The position numbers and the translations under genes are program-made. The notes under the pieces were generated by a model. It ran no database searches. It was not told where the DNA came from and saw only the letters and a program-made list of their open reading frames with translations. A DNA stretch of 64,000 bases from Bolinopsis microptera (taxonomy: Eukaryota > Ctenophora > Tentaculata > Lobata > Bolinopsidae), in assembly GCF_026151205.1 (NCBI RefSeq), contig NC_087072.1, forward strand, positions 15,228,169 through 15,292,168, written 5' to 3'. Each line of letters opens with the position of its first letter. Position 1 is the first letter of the stretch. This document shows positions 10,260-23,900 of this stretch, one piece after another.

Positions 10260-10797
10260 CACAGTGCTGGCAAGCACGACCGTTGCATTTATTGTGGGTA
10301 TACTATGTTCCCCATTTACTATTATACCCCCTTTACTATTATACCCCCTTTACTATTATACCCCCTTTGGTACACGTTACAAGCCTCTTTTGTGCACGCG
10401 AAGCGTGCACTCCGGCCGGGGGCGGCGGCCGAAGGCCGCCGCCTCCGGCAGGAGTTTTCCAGGCATTAAGACTCATCGGAAGTCGTTAAGCAGAATTATT
10501 TTTAGTTCAAAACATTCTAATTTGATGTCAAAGATGACAGGAATAAAAAATAGTTATGTTGAGATTTTTAAGAAATTTGCATAAAATACTCGCCAGCACT
10601 GTTATACGAAATTCGGTAAAAAACCCAAAATCGCCATATTCAGGTGCCTTAAAAACCATGTTAAAATTGAGTTAGAGATCTGAAATTTTTCAGGGCGTCT
10701 AGACGTTGATCAAATCGACTGCAAAAAAAGTTTCAGGTTTCAGGAGTATCGGGAAATGGGTTTTCTAGAACCCCTGTTTTACGACAGATTGTCGTGA
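10260..10797 (+). repeat. Repeat family C, copy 3, interrupted
   Basis: Same family as 8060-8909 but carrying a four-fold ACTATTATACCCCCTTT expansion (about 10318-10368) and an 84-bp GC-rich insertion at 10369-10452. Confidence 0.85.
10369..10452. mobile_element. 84-bp GC-rich double-hairpin insertion
   Basis: Absent from the other C copies, so it is an insertion. It holds two perfect hairpins, both with a GAA loop: GTGCACGC/GCGTGCAC (10392-10410) and GGCGGCGGCC/GGCCGCCGCC (10421-10443). Composition is far more GC-rich than everything around it. The class is unknown; a miniature element or a Helitron-like terminal structure is possible. Confidence 0.6.
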
Positions 10798-10828
10798 TAT
10801 ATATATATATACATATTCTATTCAGGGA

Positions 10829-11846
10829 TAGACGCTTTGCCAGTCAATTGTAGCCTGTATTTAATTGTCCATAGATTCAAAAGTATAAAAGATAAAGCCA
10901 TTTCCGACCACAGGTCTTGCAAATAATTGTTTACACTTTAGTTTACATTGTATAAAAAAATTATTTGACGTCATAAACACCCCTTGATGACGTCATCAAG
11001 TTAACCGTTTTTAAAACTTGATTTTTGACAAAGTAATAACTTTTAAAATTGATTTTAAACCATTAAGGAGTAATTTTATTCAAAATCTGAGGAGATTTTC
11101 ATCTTAGATAATTGTTCAAGCATTCTGAAAATCTACCGGAAAGTTTTTCTAGCTTGCTCCTTCATAAAGATATTCGTCATTGAAGTTTGTGCTTTTTTGA
11201 AGAATTATTTTATAAAAACGTCAATTTTGCGATTTAGTATTCTCTGGTGTTGGGCCATGCCTTGAGTTGAGGAGCTCAGTTCTGCTTCCTATAGGTATAA
11301 ATTGTGCATTAGGCTAGTTTTGAAGTTGAAAATCGAAAAGTTGCACACGTGGGGACACGCCCAAATTGATAGAAAATTGCTAAAATCACTGAAAATTGCT
11401 GTTTTCGTCATTTTCTGTCAACTTTAGAGTGCCGTTGTGATTACAGTTCTTCTTGAAATACTTTGAAACTTTGCATGCTTATCAAGCTATATATAAAACA
11501 ATTACATGAAAAAATTTACGGCGATTCAATATTGGATGCGCACGCAACGTCCGCTCAAAGTTTGCACGTGCGAAAGGTGAGAATTTTGCTCATTCGTGAT
11601 TTCCAACAAATTCTGCTTTGCCACGACAGTTTAATGTCATTATATATGAATTTAATGCCAACTTGAATGAGTATTAGGTGGCATATTCAGTCAGTGATCG
11701 ACCGATATGCTTACCTAAACACAAGGAAATGTTTTTAAAGGAAAATTTCGAAATCGTTGAAACTTCCTCCTTATTAATTAATGAAGATATCAGTTTATAT
11801 TTCGACTTTATAAAGTACCCTGACATTATAATCAAAAAGAGATGAT
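10829..11846 (+). repeat. Repeat family B, copy 2
   Basis: Second copy of the 1-kb B unit, preceded by a TA microsatellite and followed directly by foldback H. It diverges from copy 1 by many substitutions, which suggests old copies rather than a recent duplication. Confidence 0.8.
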
Positions 11847-12352
11847 ATTTTACCAAAACCCATATTCATGGGTAGAGTGGACCGCTGCCAGTGTCTCTCT
11901 TTCCCAAACAAAAGGAAATGATATTAATTTGATTGACCGTTCTCAAATGCAAAATGATACCGAGAATGAAATCGGTCGCTCGCTTTTCCCATTCATTTAC
12001 AATTGTAATAGATTAAGAAGATCTACCCAAAGGCAGCTGTACTCGGCAATAAAGATTCAATAAACTTCAGCTAATTCAATAAGCAATAACTACTACCCTT
12101 ACCCCGAAATACTAGGTATCGATCCGAACGCAACCCAAAGAGATTTTTACAGCATCTGACTGATGTAATCAATCGAAATTTATTACAATTCGTAAGCCGT
12201 GAATGAATGGAAAAAGCGAGCGACCGATTTCATTCTCGGTATCATTTTGCATTTGAGAACGGTCAATCAAATTAATATCATTTCCTTTTGTTTGGGAAAG
12301 AGAGACACTGGCAGCGGTCCACTCTACCCATGAATATGGGTTTTGGTAAAAT
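11847..12352. mobile_element. Foldback element H, copy 2, with cargo loop
   Basis: The arms are the same as in copy 1, but about 180 bp (roughly 12000-12180) lies between them. Within this loop 12091-12158 encodes a J-domain-like peptide fragment (YPEILGIDPNATQRDFYS). The same cargo sits in the copy at 60712-61183. Confidence 0.85.
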
Positions 12353-12379
12353 ATATAATTATAATTATATGTATGTATA

Positions 12380-13360
12380 GACGCTTTTGCAGTCAATTAT
12401 AGCCTACATTTAAGTGTCCGTAGATTCAAAAGTATAGAAGATACAGTCATTTCGAACCACAGGTTTTAAAGATAATTGTTTATACTTTAGTTTACATTAT
12501 ATCAAAAAATAATTTATCTTCATCATCATCACTTGATGACGTCATAAAATTAAGTGTTTTTAAAACTTGATTTTTGACAAAGTAATAACTTTTCAAATCG
12601 ATTTTAAACCATTAAGGAGTAATTTTATTCAAAATCTGAGGACATTTTCACCTTAGACAATTGTTCAAGCATTCTGAAAATCTACCGGAAAAGTTTCTTA
12701 CTTTGCTCCTTCATAAAGATATTCGCTATTGAAGTAAGTGCTTTTTTGAAGAATAATTTTATAAAAACACAAAAGTTGTGAATTAGTATTCTCTGGTGTT
12801 GGGCCATCTCTTGGGTTGTGGAGCTCAATTGTGCTTCCTAAAGGTCTAAATTGTGTTATAGGCTAGTTTTAAAGTTGAAAATCGAAAAGTTGCACACGTG
12901 GGGACACGCCCAAATTGATAGAAAATTGCTAAAATTACTGAAAATTGCTGTTGTCGCCATTTTTATCAAATTTGGAGTCCCGTTGTGATCGAAGTTCTGT
13001 ATGAAATCTTCTGAAACTTTGCATGCTTATTAAACTATATATAAAATACTGCTATGCAAAAATTTGCGGTGATTCAATATTGTATGCGCACGCAACGTCC
13101 GCTCAAAATTTGCACGTGCGAAAGGTGAGAATTTTGCTCATTCGTGATTTTGAATAAATTCTGCTTTCCCACGATATTTAAATGGCATTATATATGAATT
13201 TAATGCCAACTTGAATGAGTAAAAAGTGCCATATTCAGTCAGGTAAAATTTCGAAATCGATGAAATTACCTCCTAATTATTAATATAAATATTAATGAAG
13301 TTATGAGTTTACATTTCGGCTTTGTAAATTATCCTGACATTATAATCAAAAAGAGATGAT
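12380..13360 (+). repeat. Repeat family B, copy 3
   Basis: Third copy, with a deletion relative to copy 1 near 13240. It is preceded by an AT microsatellite (12350-12372) and followed by foldback H. Confidence 0.8.
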
Positions 13361-13689
13361 ATTTGACCAAAACCCATAATCATGGGTAGAGTGTACCGCT
13401 GCCAGTGTCTCTCTTTTCCAAACAAAAGGAAATGATATTAATTTGAATAACCGTCCGCAAATGCAAATTGATACCGAGAATGAAATCGGTCGCTCGCTTT
13501 TTCCAATCAATAAGCTTTATTACAATTCGTAAGCCGTGATCGAATGGAAAAAGCGAGCGACCGATTTCATTCTCGGTATCAATTTGCATTTGCGGACGGT
13601 TATTCAAATTAATATCATTTCCTTTTGTTTGGAAAAGAGAGACACTGGCAGCGGTACACTCTACCCATGATTATGGGTTTTGGTCAAAT
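13361..13689. mobile_element. Foldback element H, copy 3
   Basis: Arms of about 140-150 bp with near-perfect complementarity around the loop near 13505-13535, and the same ATTTGACCAAAACCC ends. It abuts an inverted repeat-A copy on the right. Confidence 0.9.
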
Positions 13690-14052
13690 TGAATTCTATT
13701 GTTTTGAGCGAAATCAGTTTTGCAAATATCGCGAACTAAGATATGGGCAATTTTGTTCATTTTTTGCGATTATTTGAACACAGAATCCATAGTTAGGTAG
13801 ATACTGAGCTGATAATCATAGATAATGTGTAGTATAGGCTTACCTTTCATGTAAAGTTGGTTTCATTCAAAAATATTGATATTTGACCAATTTATGGGCC
13901 AAATTCGATCAAATTTGGTGCGTATGCCCAAATATGGTCATATAGTTTTTGGCTCATAACTCAGTCCTTTTTTGTCCAATCTTGATGAAAATTCATATAC
14001 GAGTTCAGGGGACCACTAGCTACAAGTAGAGCATCTAAAATCTGGATTTTTA
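13690..14052 (-). repeat. Repeat family A, inverted partial copy
   Basis: Reverse complement of part of the unit at 6690-7060, with a short insertion around 13770-13855 that is also present at 56780-56870. The whole 6.7-14.05 kb array is therefore bounded by A copies in opposite orientation. Confidence 0.8.
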
Positions 14053-14992
14053 GCGCGTTCAAGACATATGCTCGGGTTTATCAATTCCAACGGCCAACGC
14101 CGATTGGACTCCACCAGGATCATATACGGCATACCGCCGCTGAAATCCTGTCAATTCCGAGCTATAACGCTATATCAATATGGTTTGCTCTCGGACCCGA
14201 TAGGAAATCAAAATCCTGTAGGATCCGGGAGCAAATCCTAGCGGGGATAGGGGATAGGATTTAACAATTCCGAGTGGCGATAGGATTTGATCTTAGACCC
14301 GATAGGATACTCAAATCCTATGGGATCCGAGAGTCAATAGGATTTGAAATATCGTGAACGATATTATTGGAAGATGATGCATAGCTTACTTCAGGTCAAC
14401 TTCATGCTTTCTTTAAGTTTTAAGTTTACCTCAGGATCAGATCAGCTGTATTTTAAGTTGTTTCAAGGTTGCGGTTGCTTATTATCAATATTTAAGCAGT
14501 TTATACCTTGCTTATAGAAACTTCTAAGTTCTACTATGACACTGACAGTATGACATTGACATAAAATAAAAAAACATTTTTTGATATTGATAGTCGAACT
14601 CTGCAATGCCAATAAAAGATGACAATCACAGTACTCAAAATCATTTATGTTTACAGTAAGTTAACTTCTGTTCTAAATAGTTATTAGTTATTCGTCGGGT
14701 ATTTTTATTATTTCAAATAGCCTCAACGTATTGTGAAAAAAAAATTTTAAAGCACCAAATACGATTAAAAAATTTGCGGACTCAGCAGCAATTTAACAAT
14801 ACTTGTCCAAATATAAATTTGGTTCAATTCTTTCCTTTTTCATGCTCATCCATAACGGGTAAACTCGAACCATCTAAATAAAATCCAACAAGATCAAACT
14901 ATCTACAAACTGATTTGATCAGACACAATTTTACAGTCTCTGACAGTCTGTATATCAGTTTAAAGAGTCCGAGTTTGTGGAATGGTAACACT
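14053..14992. other. KLHL 3' flank; GATAGGATTT-rich patch
   Basis: 14200-14350 carries repeated GATAGGATTT and its complement around ATCC-rich palindromes. TTTATT at 14704-14709 is an AATAAA signal on the minus strand, about 285 nt past the KLHL stop. No coding signal of its own. Confidence 0.5.
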
Positions 14993-17900
14993 TCACGTCA
15001 CAGCCACAGCCATCCACTCCCTTGGTCGTTTCATGGGGGTAACCAGTTCACTCTTATTCTTGACGGGGTTAAACTTCTCCACAACATTCACACTTCCTTT
15101 ACCGTCGTTACCTCCGATTATGAAGAGTTGACCGGACACCACAGCGACCGCCAGCGCGAACCTTCCACTCTGAGGGACAGATAAATTATCCGTCCACACT
15201 ATCTATACTATAATTTAAACTTGACGAAATTTCCCCGGCAACGGGGACATAGAAGAAAAAACACCGAAAATCGACCTTAAAATGACCCTCTGGTGATGCC
15301 AAACCCAGCTCGCAAATGGAGTTGAAACCTCGCCATTTTTAGCAGGGTTGTAGAAAAAGGATAGGAATAGGCTATAGCATTCTTAGAATTTTGATTTAGG
15401 CTTAAGATTTTTTATAATTAACGTCGGAAGTGAGGTAAAATAACCGTTAGAATAATGTCGTTATTTTAGCAAATGTTTACTGCGCTGTTGCGTAGCAACG
15501 TTAAAATGCACGTGCGCGAGCAAATTAAAAACATCTTAACTACGCGCGTTGTTATGCTGTATGCTACGTCATAATTTCAAAACTAGCTCACATTTACGCT
15601 CACGCTATGACTTATATTCATAACTTTGGTTGTGATTGGTATTTTTTGATGCGGTAAAAAGTATCGTTTTGGGAATCCGAATACTAACAACGCTGTCGCC
15701 ATTGTTAAATAAATTCCATTATGTCTACTGTATAACAGAGCTGTATGATGAAGAGAAATTAAAACATAACTGATTTTTAAAATTTCCTCGAACAAAACTT
15801 TCGACTAGCGGGTTTCTAGTACAGTATATACGAGTGTAGCCTATATAACTATAAGTGTAGCCGAGTTAAGGTCATGCTTTAGAAAATTCCAGTAGGACAA
15901 TTTTAGTTTTGTTGTAAGCCTATAATAGATTAAGCTGCAGGTTAAAACCGAAAGAAATAAACTGGACGAACCTGCATGAGACCAACACTACTCCACTGGT
16001 CAGTTTCGGTGTTATACCGCTCTATACTGTACAGTACTGTACCATCACTCCTGCATCCACCAACAGCGAATATGTGTGACTCAACCTGAGATTTAAAATG
16101 GAATACGTTTAAATCTGAATTCGAACCTTGTATTAAACAGATTTGAGCTAGAATTTGAGGAATAAGACATTATTGAAACGATAAATCACGAACTAATACG
16201 CGGAATTATTTTGAAAATAACTGTTCACTTACTGCTCCAACAGCACATCCGTTCCTGCCGTATCTCATGGGTTTGAGGTCTGTCCAAGAGTCAGTTTCAG
16301 GAGAATACCTGTGCCAAACTAGCAGGGTAACGTTCAGTACAAAGTTATAAGATTTATAATTGGGTTGTAGAAAAGTTCCAATTTAAAATTGAGTGAAGTT
16401 ACGTTCCAATTTCCATCGATAGTAAATAAGTAGTGTTAGCAAGAAATTTGACGATAAGGACCGACAGTGACTATAATTAGTTAAGTAAGCATATTGATTC
16501 GAATGAACAGCAACTTTACCTGGAGATACTATCAAGATCTCTGATGCCATCATGCCCGCCGACTACATACATATGTCCGTCTACAGTAGCACAACCGCAC
16601 CTTGACCGAGGCTGTGTCAGTGCCGCCATCCTGTTCCAGATGTCGTTCTCAATGTTGTAGAACTCCGCTGACATTAGAACTGTTCTGTCGAATGCTCCTC
16701 CAGCCACGTAGATATTTCCCTCAATAATTGTGGCAGCCCCATACACTCGTTGTTCGTACATTGAGGACAAGGATTTCCAGTTCTTCATTCTGATATCGTA
16801 AACGTCGACGGAGTTCAGAGGTCTTTTCCTCTTATCCTGTCCACCTATGATAAATATGAGTTTCCCTGAGTGAGCCACAGCCATGGCACCTGATCTCCCA
16901 ACCAACATGTCAACTTTTCCTCGTTCCCACCTGAAATATTTACCAAATAAAGTTATAATTGAATCTCATTGATAACTTCATGGTTTACACTATTAAGGCG
17001 GATGGTATTAGTTTATGACTTTCCAGACGCTGCAAAAAGCACTAAAGGCAGGCTAAGATGTCTAGTCAATAGTCGAGGTGTATTGCCAATTAAAAAGCAA
17101 GCACTAACAAAATAACAGGAAGCTGATTAATAATAACCTGTTGACGTTGCTATGATACACCTCCACCCTGCTCTCAGCTCCCTCTCCTCCCAGACAGAAC
17201 AAATGCCCGGCTTTGGCTCCTATTCTGCTTGCTTTTCTGGTGCTCGGGTTCTTCAAACTCTGGTGGTACTCCTCCATCGCTTTGTTTAACATGTCTCGAC
17301 ATCTAAGGTTTTATTGTCACTTAGACTTTTCATCATACTAACTTATATAATATGTTATAGGTAAATAATATACTTAATCAATAATACCCAATTATGAATT
17401 AGTAGTGTGGCCGGCCGTAAAACTTTACGAAACTGAAGCTATTTCATGCTCAAACATTCAATATAATGAGTCGAATTGGAAACATGAAAAAGGTTTATCA
17501 TCTAAATTGAACGAACTTGGAGTTAGTGTTGATAACATCTTCGTTGCTCACACGCTCGATAAGATCTGCTACGGGTATAATTGAGAGTCGTATCAAACCG
17601 AACAATTCCTCTATATATTGTTGTCTTGGTCCCTGACACAGATATTGTTAAATTCCAATTAATAAAAACGCAAGAATGAGACAAGTTATGGTGGTTTAAT
17701 TCCTTGAAATTGTTGCAACGCTACAGAACACGAAGATGTGTGCCCACGGGACATCTTCTGTTGAATTTTATTGTACATAATACATTAAATAAAATTAACC
17801 ATGATATGCAATTTCTATCTAGATAACATAACAGATCTGTAAAATCTTTAGGTGGTTACCTTATCATGCTTGATCCATCTGAGAACACCATCAAACACGG

Positions 17901-20900
17901 TTAGCTCTGACTTCACGTTCAGTTCGTCACTCGACAATAGCGCTTTGACCTGGCGGTAACTTACAGTTATATTGGTTTAATCAAGTGTAAAAGTCTTAAG
18001 TTATTACAGGAGAAAAGGTGCAGGAGACCACCTACTCCACGATGGCATCTGATACAAATTACAATACCATATTAGCATATTATGTATGTGATTCGTTAGA
18101 ACCCACATTATCGAGTAGTTGATAACTTTATGATAAATGTTAGATTGTTATATTTTATGCCAACAAGCAACTTCTTATGGACACGTAATAATCCACCCTA
18201 ATGTCAACCCTCAGTTTGCTGCAAATTATTTAATTTCCTATTAATTAGCAATCTAGTTGACCAAGCAGTGGGGTAACGTTGCATGTTTGATGTTTGCACA
18301 ATGTACATTGTACATTTCCAGGGTCATAAGATTTGTCGACGAGTCGTGATATGTACCGTGTACGCAATTCTATACCAATTGTACCAATTGTATACGTTTA
18401 TAATTATAGCTTCACATTCTCAGAAAAATAGTGTCACAGGAAACTAATTGCGCCTCCATTTTTTATCCGTTCGTCCCCACTAAGTTTTGTAACTGGTAAT
18501 GGTGAACGAGTATGTCAACAAATATAGGCAGTATCGAGATAGCCCGACCACTGGTCCGCGGACCACTGTCCGCGGACCACTGTCTACCAGATCATATAAC
18601 TGTATAATAACAGTATCCCCTGAATCAAGCAGGGTTCACATCATCCCCTGAATCAAGCAGGGTTCACATCATCGCACGCTCTTTAGGAGGTTTTTATGGA
18701 ATAGGAAGTCTCAAGCATTCTCTAGGGAGGCGGTGGGTCCATTAATTTCGTCCATTAGACAGAAGAGTACCATGTCAGGAATTGGAATAGTTGTTGTTGT
18801 TGATGATGGCAACTGATAATACTTCACCAAAAACGAACGACTTATATACCACATTTTAATCGTAATCATTTATTTCATTGAGCAATCAATATTATTCGTA
18901 ACTAATTATATCCGAGAGACCACATTTGAATCGTAATCAATAATTTGATCCAGTAATTTACTACCCTACAATTAATTATGCTAGTCGTAACTAATTGCAT
19001 CCAAGATACCATACATACCATTCATATGATCTGGTAACCAATCAACTATTCACAAACACCTGTTGCTTGATTCAGGGGATACTGTTATTATACAGTAATA
19101 TGATCTGGTAGACAGTGGTCCGCGGACAGTGGTCCGCAGACAGTGGTCCGCAGACAGTGGTCCGCGGACAGTGGTCCGCGGACCAGTGGTCGGGCTATCT
19201 CGATACTGCCCAAATATTATGTAGTTGTATATTGCTGCACTAGTATAACCCTTTACCATACCATGTTTACAAAATATTTTGCAAATTAGACGTCTCGGAT
19301 ACAGGCCTTTCTTCATGTTCTACAGTACTACTAAGCTACAGTACTAACTAATCTACTAGTACTCTACTAGTTATAGTACCTAGCTATGACAGTGCCTCAT
19401 GAGCCACGTGGTCGAAAGGTATGTCATTAAATACGTGCATGGGAGTAAACGTTTTTCTTGCTCGTTTTGCGCTTCGTTCATGTTATAATAACAAAATCTT
19501 TCAGTTTATTTGCGTTACAGACTTTCGAGTATTGTATATTGTCGGTCCTGGTTATGTTTTGTTTCAGTTTTGCAGGCTTTCAGCATTATCATTACTAGCA
19601 GGAACCCGTCGAACCTTTAAGACTGGTGTCAAGGCTCTTTGGTGGCCGGATCAGTTTCCTACCCTAAAGTCTCCCAGTGAAAATAATTATTACCTATTTA
19701 ATTCGCGTTTTTGACATCACTTGGGGGTCCAAATTTTGGGTACTAAAATTCTTATTCCTTGGCCAATTTTCGATTTTTTCATGCTGATTTGAAGGCCATT
19801 AAAGCATTTGAATCAGTTAAAAAAGTTTCAGTTTTATATCTTGTACGGTTTTTGCGGAAACCCGTGTTAAAGTTGATGCCGTGGTGTCAGTAAAATGGTG
19901 CGGATAAATAAATATATATATATATATATATCGTCTCGCTTTATATATAGTAAGATTATTATTTATTATGCGAACTAAAACTACAAGATTCTGTATAAAT
20001 TTTATTATGCGAAGTAAAACTACAAAATTCTGTATAAGTTTGATATATTTATATTTATATGATGTATGTTTATATTGTATATTTATATCCTGTCTGATAA
20101 GGATTGTTATCTGACATCGATCTCAGAGTAGGTAAAATTAGCTTGGTTCACTTTGTAACAAATCATATTATTGTTTATTAATGTTACTTTGTTCTGGTTT
20201 CTCGAATTGTGTTCAATTGGCAAGCAGGTTTCCAAGAATTTGGCAGGATATTCAACCGCAAATTTCTTTTTAAAATGATCCTGAAAGCATATTTTTGTCT
20301 CAATTCTTGCTAAGTGAACAATGAATTCATGGTAGCTTTTATCTGTCAGCGAATGTTAAAGACCGGCTCATGTGAGATTTTCTTTTCCAAAGAAAGGAGT
20401 CAAAGCACATTCCCAAACCAACAACATAACAACACTTTGCTCATGAGAATTGCAAGCAGAGGGTTACTGCTTCGTTGTGGTTAGCAAACCCGTTGCTAAC
20501 TCCTCTTATACCAAGGATTAAAACAAAAGGCCATTATGCCATTTACAAACTGTGGAATTATCCTCAGTTCTATCGACGCTACGAACTTGTGAGACCTGGA
20601 TTTTGGGCTTTACTTCTAGAATTTCTACATTTGTACCACGCAAAACGCAGTGAATTCTTGAAATGTTCATTTTTATTTTATTCCAACTCGTTTCTAGCTT
20701 TGCTCATATCAATGACCTCTACACTGCTCGAACAACATATCAACCGGTGATTGCTGCTCGCAGAGCAGAAAATTTGTTGAAATTTGAGATAGGGTATGAA
20801 CACAGTTAGTCGAACTGTAAGGACTGTCTTATTGTGTCCACGTGGCTTTTAATATTATAATTGATAAAAACCCACTATCAGTATCAAGGATTAATTTCAA

Positions 20901-23900
20901 TTTTCCGACAGCCTCAAATTTCCTCCTCTTATTACCCGGTTCCGGTCCGGCAAAATCCGGCAAACCGGAAAATATATTGATATCCGGTCGTTTCCGGTTT
21001 GGTAACCAAAACCCCAAACCGGTCGGTTCCTATACTGAAACCACTATTTCTAAAATGTAATACCAAATCTCAGCTCAGCTACGAAACATGTATGTTTACT
21101 GGAAGCTAATATTTGGAGAGGACGCTTATCTATTCGGTGGTGATTACAGCTATGAAGACTACAACACAACAGACTATCCAGACTATCCAGACTATCCAGA
21201 ATATCCTGGCTATGATTACACGCTCACTGACTCAGAAAAAGCTCTAAACTACATTACAGCAATTCTGTTCGTAGCATTCTTCCTTCTCTCCACTCTACTT
21301 AACCCCCTCCTGTTCTACTATTACGACCTCTCCGAGAGCAAGGCTAACAGATTGTTTAAGCTGCTTGCTGCTTCAGATTTTATAACAAATCTGTTTGCAC
21401 CAGTTTATGCTGTCTTGATGTTCAGGTGAGAAAGTTTTCATATTAATTCTAATATGTTAGCTTTGAATTTGAGAATCATACAAGTAAAAAACGTTCAATT
21501 AACTGATATTGGTACATCGATACTCTTAGCATAACTTAATAAAAGGTTAAAATTGAATAACTGAAATCCCAGAAATGCATGAAATCTTGAATTGGAACAT
21601 ATCTCTATCCTTTAAAGTTCTACATGTCCAGAACTAGGGGTGCCATCTTCTTGGATAGGTTCGTACTCTTCGTCAGGATCGAACTCTAATTCGTATATTT
21701 CATCGTACTTGTGCTCCCTAGGGTTGAAATTATTGTGGTGCTGAGCTTCCGTGTTCATGCCACCAAATCGTTCGTTCATCATTTTCTCTATCTTTTCTTT
21801 GTGTTTAGTTAGCTCCGGGTCTTCTTTAACATCAACAGATTCGTTATCTTGTTTGGTATCTTCAGATGGTGTTTGCACATCAGGATCCTCTTCAGATGTT
21901 GCATCTTCTTGCACTGTGTCATCTTGACTTTCTTTATGGTCTTTCTTATCTACACTCGTTTGGTCTTTTCTCTCAAGAATATTATCTTTTCCATGTTGGG
22001 TAACGATATTGTCGACGTCATCTACCCCTTGTAGAGTAAGAGAAGGTGACAGAACACAAAGGATAAGAGCGAAAGTTATCATCATCCTGTGATATAACTC
22101 ATATATTTAAACATGTTATGATAATTTTTGTCTTTTCTAAATTTGAGAGCCGTACAAGTGGAAACCATGTAATTACTTAATTATTAAACTAACGGTGGTA
22201 TATTTATAGTGATCTTTTCGGCATTGAATTAGGAAATGACTGATCATCGGTACTGGTGTTATTAAGTTGCATGATCGTCACAAAATAATTTAGAGTAGGA
22301 ACATAAGTTTAAAACTATTTTCACAACTGCAAATAAATGTATACAGCTGATTCGCAGATAGTTGTTTCGTGTATTCATGAGAAATAAATAACAGTGGTCT
22401 ATTGGATCTTTCAACATAACTTAGTCAAACAAATCTGAAATAAAAATATTAACAAAGGTTAAAATTGAACTTGAAGTCCTAAATATGCACAAAATTTCAA
22501 ATTTAAAGTAATAGTACATCTTCACTTTTCTAAAGTTCATCATGTCCATAATTAGAACTGCTGTCTTCATCGATAGCCTCATGCTCTTCGTCAGGATCGA
22601 ACTCTAATTCGTATTTCTCATCATATTTGTGTTCTCTAGGGTTGAAATTATTGTGGTGCTGAGAATCCGTGTTCATGCCACCAAATCGTTCGTTCATCAT
22701 TTTCTCTATCTTTTCTTTGTGTTTAGTTAGTTCCAGGTCTTCTTCACCACTACCAGACCCTTTCTCATATGGCATTTCTTCTGTAACGGTAGCATGAATA
22801 GATTGATACGCGTCTGGATCTTCTTCAGCGGTTGCATCTTCTTGCACTGAGATACCTTGCTTTCCTTTATGTTCCTTCTTATCTGTAAAATTTTGGTCTT
22901 TCTTATCCAAGATATTGTGTTTTCCGTGCCCAGTAACAAACTTCTTTAAATTATCTTCAGAAATTTCGTTAAAGAAGTAAGCAAGATTCTCAAAAGGGCC
23001 ACTTCTTCCAGCAGGCAGAAGTACCATATGAGGAGGAGAAGACTTCATCATGAGTTTCCTCGGCAACTGGTTTGTTTCTACGTTTATCATTCCAACAGTC
23101 AGCGTTTCGGGGTTTTCAAATTTCTCTCCGAACTGTAAGAGTGCATTTTCATAGCGGACGCAAGATCTACATTGGTTTGATGAAGTCATTAGCAGTAAAA
23201 TGTCTTTGTCAGTTCTACCAAGTATCCGATCAACTGAGACGCCCACAACGTCCAGAACTCCATCCATAACACCATGATCCGTGTCAGATTTTATAGTTGG
23301 AGCAACTTTTCCTTCCAGATACTGATTGATGTAATTTTCCAAATAGGTAAAGTACAGCTCTTCGGGTTTATTTTTGAATTCTTGGAGAGTTTTAAAGTTT
23401 GGAGTATATTTCCTGTAATTCTTATCTCTGATCATAAAAAGAAATGGTACACCGGCGTTAATGGTGTCAACCTCTTCAAAATCAACCGAAACATCTGCAA
23501 CGTTTCCAATGAAGAAGGGGATCCCTTTATCCTGGAATTTCTTTGAAATGCCAGCTATGGCTTCTTTTAGATTCTTCATTCCTTCATCCCACGTGGGGTT
23601 CTCAACGAAGATCCCAGCATAGTGATCTAAATCACGCAATTGTGTAGAAATCCTTCCGCTGTCGATAACATTTACCAAACTAAATTGGCTTTTCTTAAAT
23701 TGTTCAGCAAACCAACTTTGGCCAGCTTCTGTAACAACGTTTACTTCAACATGAGGAGGATCGGTAGATGTAAGAGTTTTAGCAGAGTGCTTGATAACAA
23801 ATCTGGGAAATATAATCTCCATCCCCTGTAACATCGCTCTGTTAGTAACGAGGTAATGGCTGCAGAAATCTCGGGTGCTTTCTGCCCAAGATAGATAGTG

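Noticed and set aside
10013..10584. Overlapping plus-strand ORFs of 75-129 codons
   Set aside because: They lie across foldback H and repeat C; the frames are products of palindromic and repeated sequence, with no family features.
20475..20750. 91-codon plus-strand ORF upstream of the GPCR
   Set aside because: GTG start, no domain, unusual composition, no supporting splice sites.
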